A DNA stretch of 64,000 bases from Sthenelais limicola (GCA_942159475.1 OW804095.1:152324808-152388807), one strand, 5' to 3'; shown: positions 11,667-23,313, numbered from the stretch's first letter. Translations and numbers: made by a program. The notes: generated by a model not told the origin, from the letters alone.

Positions 11667-11772
11667 GATTTTTTGAAAAAAGATACAAAAAAAGGAAAAT
11701 GTCTTAAAATATTTGATGTTGAATTTCAATATCAAAAGATTTTTAAGACATTTCCCTCTTTTTTTTCAAATC
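11667..11772. repeat. 106-bp hairpin (fold-back)
   Basis: The two arms of about 45 bp are inverted copies: 'gattttttgaaaaaagat..aaaatgtcttaaaat..ttgat' against 'atcaaaa..taagacattt..ttttttttcaaatc'. About 13 bases form the loop. It is either a minimal MITE or a hairpin-forming transcript locus. The arms are long and U/A-rich, so I favour a MITE. Confidence 0.7.
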
Positions 11773-12604
11773 ATTCTCTATTACTGACTGGTTCCCTCTT
11801 GGCGTTTGCTTCCGATATTACACCTAATTGTGTATGCAGACATCCCTGGCTCGTTTTATTACACCTAAAGAACATATTCAAAGTTATATGAATGAACCCC
11901 ACTCTTCAGGAAGAATAGTCCTCTACTAGAAATAATAATACAAAATATATAGAGTAGAGGGAGAACGAGAGCATCATCTTAACAAGAGCAGCAGTTTTAG
12001 GCCATTGTAGTTCTAATGAAATTGATTCCAAAATATAAAAATATACATGTATGTTATGTGTCATATAAAAAGCTTCTAAAAGTTTAAATTGTGAATATTT
12101 GAAAAGATAAAGTCAGGGGGATTCAAATGGTGTCAATCTTTAGCAAATCTGATGAATATTATTTCTTTTCTTTACGTTCGAAAAAAACCACTAGCGATAT
12201 CCTAACAAATAGTTCTTGGGGGGAAAACGACATTTGAAAAATATATATTGTGTGATTTTAGCCTCTCTGACACATCATATATATCATAGAAAGAGACAAA
12301 GCTCTGTAATCCTCGGACGCTACCCTGAAATGGCATGAAAAAAAGCTAGTTTATGCTTATATGATTGTCTGTCACTTTGATTTGCTGTTTTACTAGCTCC
12401 AAATTAATGCAAGAATGATAACCCCACCCGCACAAATACCATGCGAGGTGCGTTATTGATGTAGACATTAGGGAGATTTAGCAACCACAACGCATCAACA
12501 CAACGCTAACGCATCCACTAAGTTTTAGGACATTATTACCATTGTGGGGCCGGCAATGCAGACGACCTCAGCCTAGGGCCTCTCAAGATATCCCCACCGT
12601 ATTA
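11773..12604. other. anonymous sequence with repeat G (minus) at 12463-12527
   Basis: The word 'caacgcatcaacacaacgct' lies in a segment of about 60 bp that recurs, inverted relative to this copy, at 15536-15594 and 60537-60603. The rest is unrecognised. Confidence 0.5.
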
Positions 12605-12838
12605 GGGTCAGATTTTCAGAAAATGTAAAATTCACCTTCACCAATCCTCTCAAATAACCCGAATTTCAGACGAAAATAAAGTTCAAATACAGTTCAACCT
12701 AACCAAACAGATTACTAGAATCAATGCAATGCCGAATATACTCGAATTTACCTAGTAGTGGCCAAATTGCAGTTTAATTTAGCAGAATTTACTAAATGTG
12801 TACAGCTGCCAATTGTACATTTTCTGAAAATCTGACCC
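12605..12838 (+). mobile_element. family A MITE, subfamily 1
   Basis: 234 bp from GGGTCAGATTTTCAGAAAA to the inverted end TTTTCTGAAAATCTGACCC. It is flanked by ATTA on both sides (12601-12604, 12839-12842), a 4-bp target duplication. Subfamily marks are 'gctagaatcaatgcaatgcc'-type words ('ttactagaatcaatgcaatg' here). Confidence 0.9.
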
Positions 12839-12842
12839 ATTA

Positions 12843-14370
12843 GTCCCTGTTTGTTGGGCTGGCCGGGATGGTTGTACACATACAGACCAGTGGTACTACT
12901 GTTCGACTTCCGTTTCCGGCCGACTGCTTACATCAACGATAATAAAAAAACAATATTTACTGCTCAAAACGGAAAGATCATGGCTTTCCACTGGTTCATT
13001 TTCCTTCGAAATCACTTATAAATTGGTGTTAATGAGAGTAACAGCCCAACAAAAGGGGACTAAACCCATTTGATCCTTCGGTTATGGTCCTTCCCTATGC
13101 ACACACCCATTCTGCTCCACAGCTTTTTAGCCCTATGTAAAGTGTATGCCCCAGTGCGACCCGCAAATAAAAAGCAGTCCACTCACTGGTCAAGCTACAA
13201 GCTTTCCAAGAGTGGCATAGTGCGCAACTGCATACTACACACACTGTCAACCACCATAGATTTTAATTTGATAAGTAAAGCTATATAAAGGCATATACAG
13301 CCTATGTACCAATATATCTTGGATATTCATGCAATAAGGACTTTTAATAACTGTAAACTACTAGCTTCATTATGAAAGTTGTTCTACTGTACATTCCCAA
13401 TTGTAAACATATAATATATAATTTACATCTTACAGTGCAATTCTGCAAAATCACAATAGAAAGAATTAGGCTGTAACAAAGAAATGGTATTTTTAATTAA
13501 TTCAACAATTGTCAATAGTCTGGTCACCCAGATATTATATTATAGCATAATATAAATTCCCAGTGCTTCCTTAACAGTGCATGAAAAGGCACCACAAAGC
13601 CACAATACATGACACTTCACTCCCCTATAACTGGCATTTCACACTCACCTGTCACTCATTACACCCCCTCTCCCTCCCTGTATTCATAAACCCCTCTGTG
13701 CTAAACAAAATAGTGTCAATTGTGCATTTTTAGCACTAGAGGGCACTACAGGCAAGCCTGTCATTATTACTAATTCTTCTACATTAAAAGCACAACCCAT
13801 GTAGTATCTTGACATAATATGCACTATTGGAATTAGCCATTATATATCTTGAATTGTTTCCGGTGATATTCTTCTAGATTGTGTCTGTGTAATCACTTGT
13901 GGGCAATTGTAGAGGATGTGTAATCAAAACACCATTTACACATGTATGTACTCTACCCCAGTGGGTCTACCAACTCAACAACCCACAACCTACACCACGC
14001 AAAGGGAGAATTATAGACACCTACACTCATGTGGACACTGTCTGGGGCAATATGATGAATAAATGAATGTCTTTCTAAGGATGCTCTATCAGTGGTTATT
14101 ATTGTCAATTGTTGGGTTCCTCAGCAACCCTAATTGGATAATCATTTCACCTGAATGTTCACAAAAAACTATTCATAGCCTGATGAAAAGTTCCCCTCAA
14201 ACGAGCTAAATATCATGCACATAAATGAGCATATTGATTCGCTTATAATATACTGTATTGAATAAGATTGCTATATATAGCTTTATAGTACACATATTAC
14301 TTATTAGAACTGTGTTTTGATGCGCTTCATTGTAGTGCTTTCTGAACTGCTACACTGCTGCCTGTAAAAG
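12843..14370. other. 1.5 kb without a recognised feature
   Basis: I found no exon with conserved protein content, no tRNA and no repeat that recurs in this window. Confidence 0.4.
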
Positions 14371-14970
14371 TTCTTAGGGATGGAAATAGACGAAAGAGTA
14401 AATTACAAGGTGTTTCTTAGAAAAAAATTGTATACGGTGAAATCAAAGATCCATGCTATGTCTAAGCTATATAACGCATGTGAGAAGAAGACTCTCCTAC
14501 TCTTGTATAAAACTATGGTTCTCCCAATCATTGATTACGGAGACTTGTTTTATGGCTCATCGGCACTAACACAGTTAAAGAAGTTACAAACACTGCAAAA
14601 TTCAGCTTTCAAAATTATACTAAAATTACCAAAATTAACTAGTACGAGAGAAATACACAGATCACTTAATCTACCATCACTCTCTTCAAGGAGAGACAGC
14701 CACTTATTAGACCTTGCCTTTTTGAGATCAAGAGACGAAGAAAATTTAGACAAAAGAAAACTGGGTTTAAGAAGTCTAACGAAAGGAAAAAAGCTGGTAG
14801 TGCCACAGCCAAAAAATGAAATTTTCAAGAAGTCATACGTCTATGTGTTATCAAATCTATGGAATAATCTCCCAGATAACATTCAAGTTACAAAGACAAG
14901 AATCCAATTTAGACAGTATCTCAAAACCACTTATTTCAGTGACTTTGATGAATACCTTTCAAAAGAATAA
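14371..14970 (+). pseudogene. non-LTR retrotransposon ORF2, C-terminal remnant
   Basis: About 200 codons open to a TAA stop. They read as the region after the reverse transcriptase of Jockey/CR1/L2-type elements. A 'KFLGMEIDERVNYK' opening resembles the conserved FLG..id post-RT segment, followed by 'LYKTMVLPIIDYGD' and 'LKKLQTLQNSAFKIIL', then 'LWNNLPDNI' near the end. An in-frame TAA lies immediately upstream and no endonuclease or RT motifs remain, so this is a 5'-truncated insertion. The equivalent region of the intact element (near residues 815-949 of its ORF2) is clearly diverged, so it belongs to a different LINE family. Confidence 0.85.
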
Positions 14971-15298
14971 CGTATTATTATAAAAGGCATGTAAGTCCTT
15001 ATTGTAAGATCGATACATCGATAAAAGTTAATTAACTGTATAGTGTAGATAGTGAATGTTTATAGGGGTTTTGTACTGGGGACATGCTCATATATATGTA
15101 GGGAAATGAGCGGGGTGGGGTCTAAATTATTGAATGATTACTTTGAATCGGACGGAATGTATGCATCCCGATATCTTGCTACCACATAGTAGATATTAAA
15201 ACAAGGATCCCCCAGGAAGACCTCCTCAGGGAGAGGTTGGCATCCTTTTCTGAAAATTGATATAACTGTTTGATTCGGAATAAAAATACAATATATAT
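14971..15298 (+). mobile_element. 3' UTR and tail of the LINE remnant
   Basis: AT-rich sequence after the stop codon contains AATAAA near 15279 and then a (TA)n run, a plausible 3' end. Confidence 0.55.
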
Positions 15299-15843
15299 AT
15301 ATATAAAAGAGCGCGACAAGTGGTAATCAAAACAACTTGTGAAGGGGTGCATTTTCATGCGCAACAGGTTGTGCATTAAAATGTGGTGGCCCAGTGGGAA
15401 TATATGCGCAACGGTTTGTTTTTTCTAAGGCTCCCGGAAACAATCCTCGGCTTCACCTCGGCTTGCTTCCTGGGAGCTGTAGACAAAACTCACAACTATA
15501 ACCTCAGGATCTAACCGCCTAATAATGTACAAGTATTTAGTGGATGCGTTAGTGTTGTGTTGGTGCGTTGTGGTTGCTAAAACTCCCTAATGTCAACAGA
15601 CCAGTTTTATATTGCATCTTTTAAAGATTTGTCTCATTCGCGAGCAATTAGTTCCAACATGTCTCCCTTTTTGGAGATAATTACAGACGTTCAGCGGATT
15701 TCCAGGAATACTTTGCTGGGCAATCACCTGTCGTATTATTAACTGCCAGGAAAAACTCTTAAGAACCTTAGTCAGTAGTAGAGAAAGCGCGCCATTTCTG
15801 GCTACGGGTCGTCCCTTTGTAAAGCAAGGCTCTAAACCAAATG
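15299..15843. other. anonymous sequence with repeat G at 15536-15594
   Basis: Contains 'gcgttagtgttgtgttggtg' of repeat G (copies also at 12463-12527 and 60537-60603). A short inverted repeat GCTCCCGG..CTGGGAGC lies at about 15430-15477. No gene is seen. Confidence 0.5.
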
Positions 15844-16149
15844 CGATGTGTTACAGCAAATTGAGTCACAAGTCGCAAAATTGATATTTTTCAACGTGTT
15901 TCATCACAAGATCTCTTTGTTGTAATAATCTCATTTGTTTGGTATCTAGCGCCTTAAGTAAAGAATACATGAACCAAATCTACCCGTGTATATCCATAAC
16001 CATAATAACATTTTTTTCAAAAATAAAATATAGAAATATCCTAATGTTTACCATCGTTGGAATCAGCTTGACCTCATCTTTTCAAATATGGTGATATCTC
16101 AAAATCCATATTTTGCGACTTGCGACTCATTTTCCTATAACACATCACA
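15844..16149. mobile_element. family C MITE, internally shorter copy
   Basis: Left end 'gatgtgttacagcaaattga' then 'agtcgcaaaattgatat'; right end 'ttttgcgacttgcgactcat' and 'cacatcac'. About 306 bp against 489 for the copy at 10787. Confidence 0.75.
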
Positions 16150-16307
16150 AATGTTAACTTGTCCTAAATGTGAAGCAGATATTAGTATAAATCGTCTGCT
16201 TTTAACTCAAGTCAAAGGGAACTGATGTTCACCTGGTTCGGCGTTAGATGTGTCCTAGAAGACAGTCTAGAAAACCTGCTATTTATTCAAATTAAGGAAT
16301 AAAAATG

Positions 16308-16540
16308 TCATGTGTAGCAAAAAGATTAGTCTAAAGTCGCAAAAAAATGATATTTTTCTAAAAGAAAAAATATAAATACGTTGCCCAACTTTTAAGATTG
16401 CATATTCGTAGTACTTAGTATAGATAGGCTAACGGTTAGAAACATTTGTATTCACCTCATCCCGTCTTCATGAACACGATGTAATCTCAAAATTAAATTT
16501 CCTAGGGGCCTATGACTTATGTTCCTGGGATACTTCATAT
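16308..16540. mobile_element. family C MITE, degenerate copy
   Basis: Recognisable only by 'taaagtcgcaaaa', 'gatatttttct' and the right-hand 'tatgacttatgttcctggga'. It abuts a family A copy. Confidence 0.45.
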
Positions 16541-16774
16541 GGGTCAAATTTACCGAAAATGTACAATTGGCAGCTGTACACATTTAGCACATTCTGCTAA
16601 ATATGGCTGCAATTGGTCAATACTAGGTAAATTCGAGGATATTCGGCATTGCATTGATTCTAGCGATCTGTTTGGTTAGGTTGAACTGTATTTTGAAGTT
16701 TATTTCCGTCTGAAATTTGGGTTATTTGAGAAAATTTGTGAAAGTGAATTGTACATTTTCTGAAAATCTGACCC
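16541..16774 (-). mobile_element. family A MITE, subfamily 1
   Basis: Inverted relative to the copy at 12605. Ends GGGTCAAATT / AAAATCTGACCC, flanked by ATAT on both sides. Confidence 0.85.
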
Positions 16775-16827
16775 ATATATATACGATATAGTAGTATATC
16801 ATTATTACTTCGGAGGAAAGCAAGAAC

Positions 16828-16853
16828 CACACACACACACACACACACACACA
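16828..16853. repeat. (CA)n microsatellite
   Basis: About 13 CA dinucleotides. Confidence 0.95.
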
Positions 16854-17122
16854 ACCCCAGGCAAGAAGACAGAGATCCAAAAGATCAAATGGCAAGTCAT
16901 AAAACAACCCATATTTACAACAATATCCACCGAATCGTATTCCACTGATAGAGTGCACACTTAAACCCTATACAGAGCCTGTATGTGATGGTAAAGCGAC
17001 CCTATTCTGACCCCACAAATCATGGTATGACCCCTATACTTGTGTATACTGACCCCTCTCACCCTACTTAAATAACAACCTCCGTTATTACCCTTATATC
17101 CGCCATATTGCCTGACACAAGA

Positions 17123-17357
17123 GGGTCAGATTTTCAGAAAATGTACAATTGGCAGCTGTACACATTTAGCAAATTATGCTACATTAGGCAGTAATTTTGT
17201 CAATACTCGGTAAATTCGAGTATATTCGGCATTGCATTGATTCTAGCAATCTGTTTGGTTAGGTTGAACTGTATTTTGAACTTTATTTTTGTCTGAAATT
17301 TGGGTTATTCGAGAAGATTGGCGAAATTGAATTGTACATTTTCTGAAAATCTGACCC
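17123..17357 (-). mobile_element. family A MITE, subfamily 1
   Basis: Complete copy from GGGTCAG to CTGACCC, flanked on both sides by AAGA. Confidence 0.9.
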
Positions 17358-18086
17358 AAGATCACTATACGGGGGCTTTCCTTTGGGATGCAAACGTCCC
17401 ACATTTAATATCGGAGATTTCAATCAATTCTCCCTCTTCGTCCCCTCTACTTATTGTACAGCAATGGCGGCAAAGTATAGGGGAGGAAGTGGAATTATAA
17501 GCCATTGCGCATGCGTGGTGGACAAGTGGAGGCTAGAGGAACTGTGCTAAGTGTTATTATAAATGATTTAAATAATACCAAACCCCAGAATATTTATAAA
17601 GTGGTTCGAAGTTGTGTCTCTAAGAGAATATGATTTGTATTTTGCTTCAAAGGTTGATTGATTGATTTGATTGGAAACAATTTTATTTGATCTAAGTGTA
17701 TAGATCTTGCCAGAAGAGACTCCTATGTAAACAGTTTGTTCACTCTCTTCCATATGCATGTGCTACATATATTTCCATCAATACAATTGGAGGCGTAGTA
17801 TCTAACAGATTATTTGTATCTCTAACACAAGGACTAAACCAGATCTATGCATGTATAATATCGGCGATTACACTTCACATTCTTGTATGAACACAGAACA
17901 GCAGCAGAATATTGATGAATCTAAACCTATAAGTCATAATTTGAGTTAATTTGATATGATTGTCTTTGTGGTAATAGCTGACGGCCCTGGGTATGACCAT
18001 AAAGTGCCTTTCTGTCTCTTTTTCTGTCTCTCTCTCTACCTTCTTCTCTATCTCTATATCCTGGGTATGATCATAAACTGCCTCCC
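17358..18086. other. mostly anonymous; single 69-bp unit at 17880-17945
   Basis: A lone copy of the 69-bp repeat Y unit ('agcagcagaatattgatgaa', 'tataagtcataat') lies at 17880-17945. The word GGTAATAGCTGA occurs at 17970-17981 and again at 19273-19284, bracketing the 78-bp satellite. Confidence 0.5.
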
Positions 18087-19262
18087 TCTCAGCTCTCCCG
18101 CCCTTGATATAACCATATTAAATGTGTTGATGAGGGCGTAAAGCAACCAATCTCACTCACTCACTCTCAGCTCTCCCGCCCTTGATATAACCATATTAAA
18201 TGTGTTGATGAGGGCGTAAAGCAACCAATCTCACTCACTCACTCTCAGCTCTCCCGCCCTTGATATAACCATATTAAATGTGTTGATGAGGGCGTAAAGC
18301 AACCAATCTCACTCACTAACTCTCAGCTCTCCCGCCCTTGATATAACCATATTAAATGTGTTGATGAGGGCGTAAAGCAACCAATCTCACTCACTCCCTC
18401 TCAGCTCTCCCGCCCTTGATATAACCATATTAAATATGTTGATAAGGGCGTAAAGCAACCAATCTCACTCACTCACTCTCAGCTCTCCCGCCCTTGATAT
18501 AACCATATTAAATATGTTGATAAGGGCGTAAAGCAACCAATCTCACTCACTCACTCTCAGCTCTCCCGCCCTTGATATAACCATATTAAATGTGTTGATA
18601 AGGGCGTAAAGCAACCAATCTCACTCACTCCCTCTCAGCTCTCCCGCCCTTGATATAACCATATTAAATGTGTTGATGAGGGCGTAAAGCAACCAATCTC
18701 ACTCACTCACTCTCAGCTCTCCCGCCCTTGATATAACCATATTAAATGTGTTGATGAGGGCGTAAAGCAACCAATCTCACTCACTCACTCTCAGCTCTCC
18801 CGCCCTTGATATAACCATATTAAATATGTTGATAAGGGCGTAAAGCAACCAATCTCACTCACTAACTCTCAGCTCTCCCGCCCTTGATATAACCATATTA
18901 AATGTGTTGATGAGGGCGTAAAGCAACCAATCTCACTCACTCCCTCTCAGCTCTCCCGCCCTTGATATAACCATATTAAATATGTTGATAAGGGCGTAAA
19001 GCAACCAATCTCACTCACTCACTCTCAGCTCTCCCGCCCTTGATATAACCATATTAAATATGTTGATAAGGGCGTAAAGCAACCAATCTCACTCACTCAC
19101 TCTCAGCTCTCCCGCCCTTGATATAACCATATTAAATGTGTTGATAAGGGCGTAAAGCAACCAATCTCACTCACTCCCTCTCAGCTCTCCCGCCCTTGAT
19201 ATAACCATATTAAATGTGTTGATAAGGGCGTAAAGCAACCAATCTCACTCACTCACTCACTC
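18087..19262 (+). repeat. 78-bp satellite, 15 units with 7-unit higher-order repeat
   Basis: The unit starts 'agctctcccgcccttgatat', continues 'aaccatattaaat', and ends in a variable (cact)n tail. Starts fall exactly every 78 bp from 18091 to 19183. Units carry three variable marks: g/atgttgat, gat-g/a-ag, and tail type (cactcac, cactaac or cactccc). Units 3-7 repeat as units 10-14 in the same order with one exception, giving a 546-bp higher-order period. The array ends in a (CACT)n run. Confidence 0.95.
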
Positions 19263-19610
19263 ACTCACTCCTGGTAATAGCTGAGAATGCATCTTTAAAC
19301 TGCGTCTGTTACAGCGGGGACAGGAGACAGTATCTCCATGCGGTCCAGGAGGTACCTGTGTCTGTTGGACTGCCCTTTTGGATTCTGCCTAGTTCAAAGT
19401 ATCCAACACCTTGTTGGAGACCATTCCTTCTCCGGGCGACTTGTTCAAGAGCATGGGTTTCCCAGGTGGGGATATCAATGTTGCAGTCTTTCACTTTCAG
19501 TTTTTAAGTTTGTCCCTGAAACACTTCTGGTCGCCAACAGACTCTCTCAGCGCACCAGGGAGGACGCGCTTTTCCTGCTTTGTATTTGGGAGGTTCAGCA
19601 AATCTAACTT
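19263..19610. other. anonymous; right edge resembles an end of repeat Y
   Basis: 'gctgagaatgcatctttaaactg' near 19280 resembles 'ctgagagtgtagctttaaac' at about 41967, an edge of the inverted Y copy. Two overlapping short frames (19338-19620) show no recognised domain. Confidence 0.35.
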
Positions 19611-19722
19611 AAGGGCCTAGTCCACTAAGCCGATTCTCATGCGTTTCTCACAAAATGTAGTGCAAAAGAGTCCTCTGCGGCGCAAAATTGCATGAGAATC
19701 GGCTTGGTGGACAAGGCCCTTT
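19611..19722. mobile_element. family D MITE
   Basis: 112-bp inverted-repeat element: AAGGGCCTAGTCCACTAAGC and CGATTCTCATGC at the left, mirrored by GCATGAGAATCGG and GTGGACAAGGCCCTT at the right. Related copies lie at 42103-42213, 42366-42468 and, shortened, at 21440-21497. Confidence 0.85.
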
Positions 19723-20318
19723 ATATGTAACTTATACTGTTATGTTCATAGATCAAAGTTACATGTTTGGCCCCAGGCTTCTTATTTGTATTGTTCTAAA
19801 GAGTATAATATAAATATAAAAAAATATGAGAATATATAATAATATGAACTACCAAATAAACCTTATAAATTATGACTTTAACTGCATAAATCGGTGTGTA
19901 TGGATGGTAACCTGTATATATATTATAACCGAGTATATTTATCGCAAAATAAGTCAAAAGTAAAATATCTCCCCTCCATTCCCACCTCCCGCCCCCCGCT
20001 CCGTCCCCAATACTAATTGACCAACACAAAGATATTTCCTAGATCCCAGCCTGACATTCACAAAATGTCTCTTCTATGGACATTGACATTTGAAACATCC
20101 ATAGGGAGTCTTATATTTCGTTTGATCTTGGTCCCGTTATCCAGTCACATCAATTCCTATTGCTTCTTGGATAATGGACGTTACAGAGAATGTAGGAGAG
20201 TCAAAGGTTAAAAGGAAGCAATGGAAGTAGGTTGAATTTGCTTCTCATATGCTTTATCCTATTAGACTCGTGTTCTCTGTGTCTTCTCAAAGCCACATTA
20301 CAGGAATATAGATTCATT
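19723..20318. other. no recognised feature
   Basis: AT-rich anonymous sequence. Confidence 0.4.
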
Positions 20319-21011
20319 AATAGGGGGATTTGCATAGCCGACAATTTGAATCTTGATTCGCGGGAAATTATGACACTCATGGTACAGTGTAAAATTTATA
20401 GAAAACATGCCATGTTCAGCATGGACTATTAATCAATGCACTAATGTCAATATGTATTATACATGTTTCCATAACATAAGTCCCTTTATTACACCCCTGT
20501 GTTGTTGCTTCCTATACCTTCAGCATTGTATGTCACACTTGGTCAAAGTGGTGCATAACATGAGAGTTATGTCACCCTGGGGACATACAACAAGTAGGTC
20601 CGCCCAAAACGTAAATTACTTCTTTTATTTTTAATTATTTATATTTTTTTATTTATTAATGGGGTGTAATAAATATGGAACAAAGCTCGGGTGAAGTCTG
20701 TACACTTGTTAGTGACCTCGGGAGCACAGAAGATCTCGGCCTAACGCCCTCTAACTTCCCGCGCTCACTCGGTCAATAACAAGTGTACAGACTTCCCCCT
20801 TGCTAGGTTCCATCTATATCTGTCCCATTGTCTCATGTATTTCATTGATCTTTTACACAAGCTGTGATATTGGTGACAATATTCTTGCAATTTTCGATAA
20901 AAATGTTGCCAAATATTTGTATGTCAGATTTCAATGAAATCCATCCCAGCAGTGATACATACAAGTCCCCTATTGCTCCATCCCAGCAGTGATACATACA
21001 AGTCCCCTATT
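20319..21011 (+). mobile_element. family B MITE, interrupted copy
   Basis: Starts AATAGGGGGATTTGCATAGC and ends ACAAGTCCCCTATT. The usual body (~350 bp elsewhere) is interrupted from about 20485 to 20830 by unrelated DNA including a 135-bp hairpin. The last 38 bp ('ccatcccagcagtgatacat' to 'cccctattg') is duplicated in tandem at 20941-21012. Confidence 0.75.
20677..20811. mobile_element. 135-bp hairpin element nested in family B copy
   Basis: Inverted ends GGAACAAAGCTCGGGTGAAG and TCTGTACACTTGTTA against TAACAAGTGTACAGACTTCC and GCTAGGTTCC. About 35-bp arms with some mismatch near the tips. Confidence 0.75.
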
Positions 21012-21439
21012 GGCTTTCATACTATGAATGTAACGCACTAGCTGTACACTGATGGACTTCTGTACAGAAATCTGCTAATAAAGGGCTAGAAATTATTCCC
21101 TTGTTGGGGGAATCAAATATTCAATACAGACTGATATCAGTACCAGAAAATCAAATCAAAAGAGAAACAAATTTAATTATGAATACATTTTAATGAAGAA
21201 AGGCAATGAACATTGAATTCGTGACTGGATTGGATTGCGATGAGAGTCCAATTCAAACAAACGGTTTATGAGATATTAGAATATTTTGACATTATAAGAG
21301 CTGAACGGCTGAAATTAATTTTAAACACAATTGGATGAAAGGTCATCCTATCATTGGATGCCCTTATCTTCGTGTGTGGGCTTTTTCTTCCAGGAAACTT
21401 GTAAGTCTGTCAGAGGACATCAGAATGTGCGGAAACACT
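21012..21439. other. no recognised feature
   Basis: Anonymous sequence. Confidence 0.4.
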
Positions 21440-21497
21440 AAAGGCCTGTGTCCACTACGCCGAATCGCATGCGATTCTCATGCAATTAAGTGGACAA
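21440..21497. mobile_element. family D fragment
   Basis: 'aaaggcctgtgtccactacg' followed by 'cgattctcatgcaatt' and 'gtggaca', an internally deleted relative of the element at 19611. Confidence 0.55.
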
Positions 21498-21500
21498 GAA

Positions 21501-21686
21501 ATAACTCAAATTTCAGACGAAAATAAACTTCAAAAGACAGTTCAACCTAACCAAACAGATTGCTAGAATCAATGCAATGCCAAATATACTCGAATTTACC
21601 TAGTATTGACCAAATTGCAGCCTAATTTAGAAGAATTTACTAAATGTGTACAGCTACCAATTGTACATTTTCTGGTGACTTCACCC
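21501..21686 (+). mobile_element. family A MITE, 5'-deleted, subfamily 1
   Basis: Begins inside the element ('aaatttcagacgaaaataaa') and runs to a decayed right end ('ttgtacattttctgg..cttcaccca'). The left terminus is missing where the family D fragment lies. Confidence 0.75.
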
Positions 21687-21783
21687 ATATATAGCCAAGC
21701 ATGCTTGTGTAGCCATCGCTGCAGGATCAATACCAAGCATTGATTACCAGAGACAACAGTAAGCAGGTCTATTTGCACCCACC

Positions 21784-21851
21784 AACTCACCACCTGAGCA
21801 GTTGGTAGAGGAGCAACTCATAGCATTGACCTTAGGTAAAAGCATCTATCT
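21784..21851 (+). mobile_element. tRNA-like head of a SINE, truncated
   Basis: 'gagcagttggtagaggagca' matches the D-arm and A-box pattern of a tRNA. The expected T-arm/B-box is absent because family A starts at 21852. A fragment of a tRNA-derived SINE or a tRNA pseudogene. Confidence 0.4.
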
Positions 21852-22077
21852 GAGTCAGATCGTCAGAAAATGTACAATTCACCTGCACCAATCCTCTCAA
21901 ATATCACACATTTAACAGAAAAGTCAAGTTCAAAATGCAGCTTAACAAATTGAAAGAGACATTTTTAATGAACACAACTCCAAAGATACTCTGGTAATTA
22001 TACCCAATACTCATATTTTAGCAGAAGTTAGCAGATTTGTAGAACTGCTGAGGGTACATTTTCTGAAAACCTGACCC
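21852..22077 (+). mobile_element. family A MITE, diverged copy
   Basis: Ends GAGTCAGATCGTCAGAAAA and TTTTCTGAAAACCTGACCC. The body has several small deletions relative to subfamily 1. Confidence 0.8.
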
Positions 22078-22534
22078 ACCTGTACCTCCCTGTGCTGCAT
22101 GGCACACTAGTGACAAGGACATGATACTTTTCACCTTGCTACAAACATTTAGTTTTTTCGCTCGATGCTAACCGACATTGCAGTTTGATTGATTGGTTGT
22201 AGAGTGGGCGAGGTACATGGTGAAAGATCTAATGAATTATGTCAGTATCATGTGTCTTTCTAACTGATATAAAAGCATTAATGATGTATCAAATATGGCC
22301 TATTAAGGCTATCACAACAGATAGTTACCTAGCAATTGTGTGACATTTTTTTCTCTTGTGCCATTTTTAGAATCCACTTAAAGTGTGATATGCCTAGATC
22401 AAAAGCCTTTTAAATGATAGGAGACACACCATGATATTCACTTATCAATTATTTCATTCTTCACTAGAGTAGAAGCATAGATAATAGATGGGAGGTATTG
22501 ATGGCTTTTCTCACACCTCGTTTATCATTGTCTC
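22078..22534. other. no recognised feature
   Basis: Anonymous sequence. Confidence 0.4.
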
Positions 22535-23010
22535 TCTTGCTTTTTCTCCTGCTTCCTCTCCTCTCTGTCTCTCCCACTCTCTCTCTCTCTCTCCCTGCCA
22601 TCTCTCTCTTTCTCTACCTCTACCTTTCTCCCCTTTACTCACACCTGATTTCTCCTGGTCTCTCTTTCTTTCTCTCCTTCCTCTCCTCTCTTAAGCTCTC
22701 TCTCTCTGACTCTGTCTTTCTCTACCTCTCCCTTTCTCCCCTTTACTAGCAAATCATTTTTCTGTTTACCTTTCTCTCTTTCTTCCTGTTCTCTCTCTAC
22801 CCCTCCCTTTCTTCCCTTTTCTCCATCTTCCTAGTCCTCCCTCTGTCCCCTTTTACACCCTGGTCCTCCCTGTCTCAATCTCTCCTTATCCGTCTGCCTC
22901 TCCTCCCTAACTATTTCTACTATAACCCACCTTTTCTCTCTCCTCCTCAATCTCTATCCCTCTCTCTTTCCATCTCTTTCTTCCCCTACGCCCTCAATGT
23001 GTTTTTCTCT
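22535..23010. repeat. polypyrimidine (CT-rich) tract
   Basis: Nearly pure C+T on the + strand with (CT)n stretches, interrupted by short purine-containing segments. Open frames across it are low-complexity artefacts. Confidence 0.9.
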
Positions 23011-23078
23011 CTCTCACTGAGTTGATAACACTGTGGCAACACGAGCCAAAATTACATTCAGTCACCAGAATCGTTTAA

Positions 23079-23313
23079 GGGTAAGATTTTCCGAAAATGC
23101 ACAATTCGCCTTCACCAATCCTCTCAAATAACCCCCATTTAAGAAAAGAATAAGCTTCAAAATGCAGTTTAACATAACAGAACTGATACTTTAAATCAAT
23201 GAGATACCAAATATACTCAGATAAACACGCTATCCATCATTTTTCAGCCAAGTTTAACAGAATTTCCTAAATGAGTAGAGCTGCCAAGTGTGCATTTTCA
23301 GAAAATCTGACCC
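23079..23313 (+). mobile_element. family A MITE, subfamily 2
   Basis: Ends GGGTAAGATTTTCCGAAAA and CAGAAAATCTGACCC, flanked by TTAA on both sides. Subfamily 2 is marked by 'aacataacagaactgatac'. Confidence 0.85.

Noticed and set aside
18087..19262. Hammerhead ribozyme in the 78-bp satellite (TTGATGAG..GTAAAG)
   Set aside because: The core is wrong (GTAAA in place of GAAA, no GUH site in place), and the gat-aag variants destroy it further, so resemblance is superficial.
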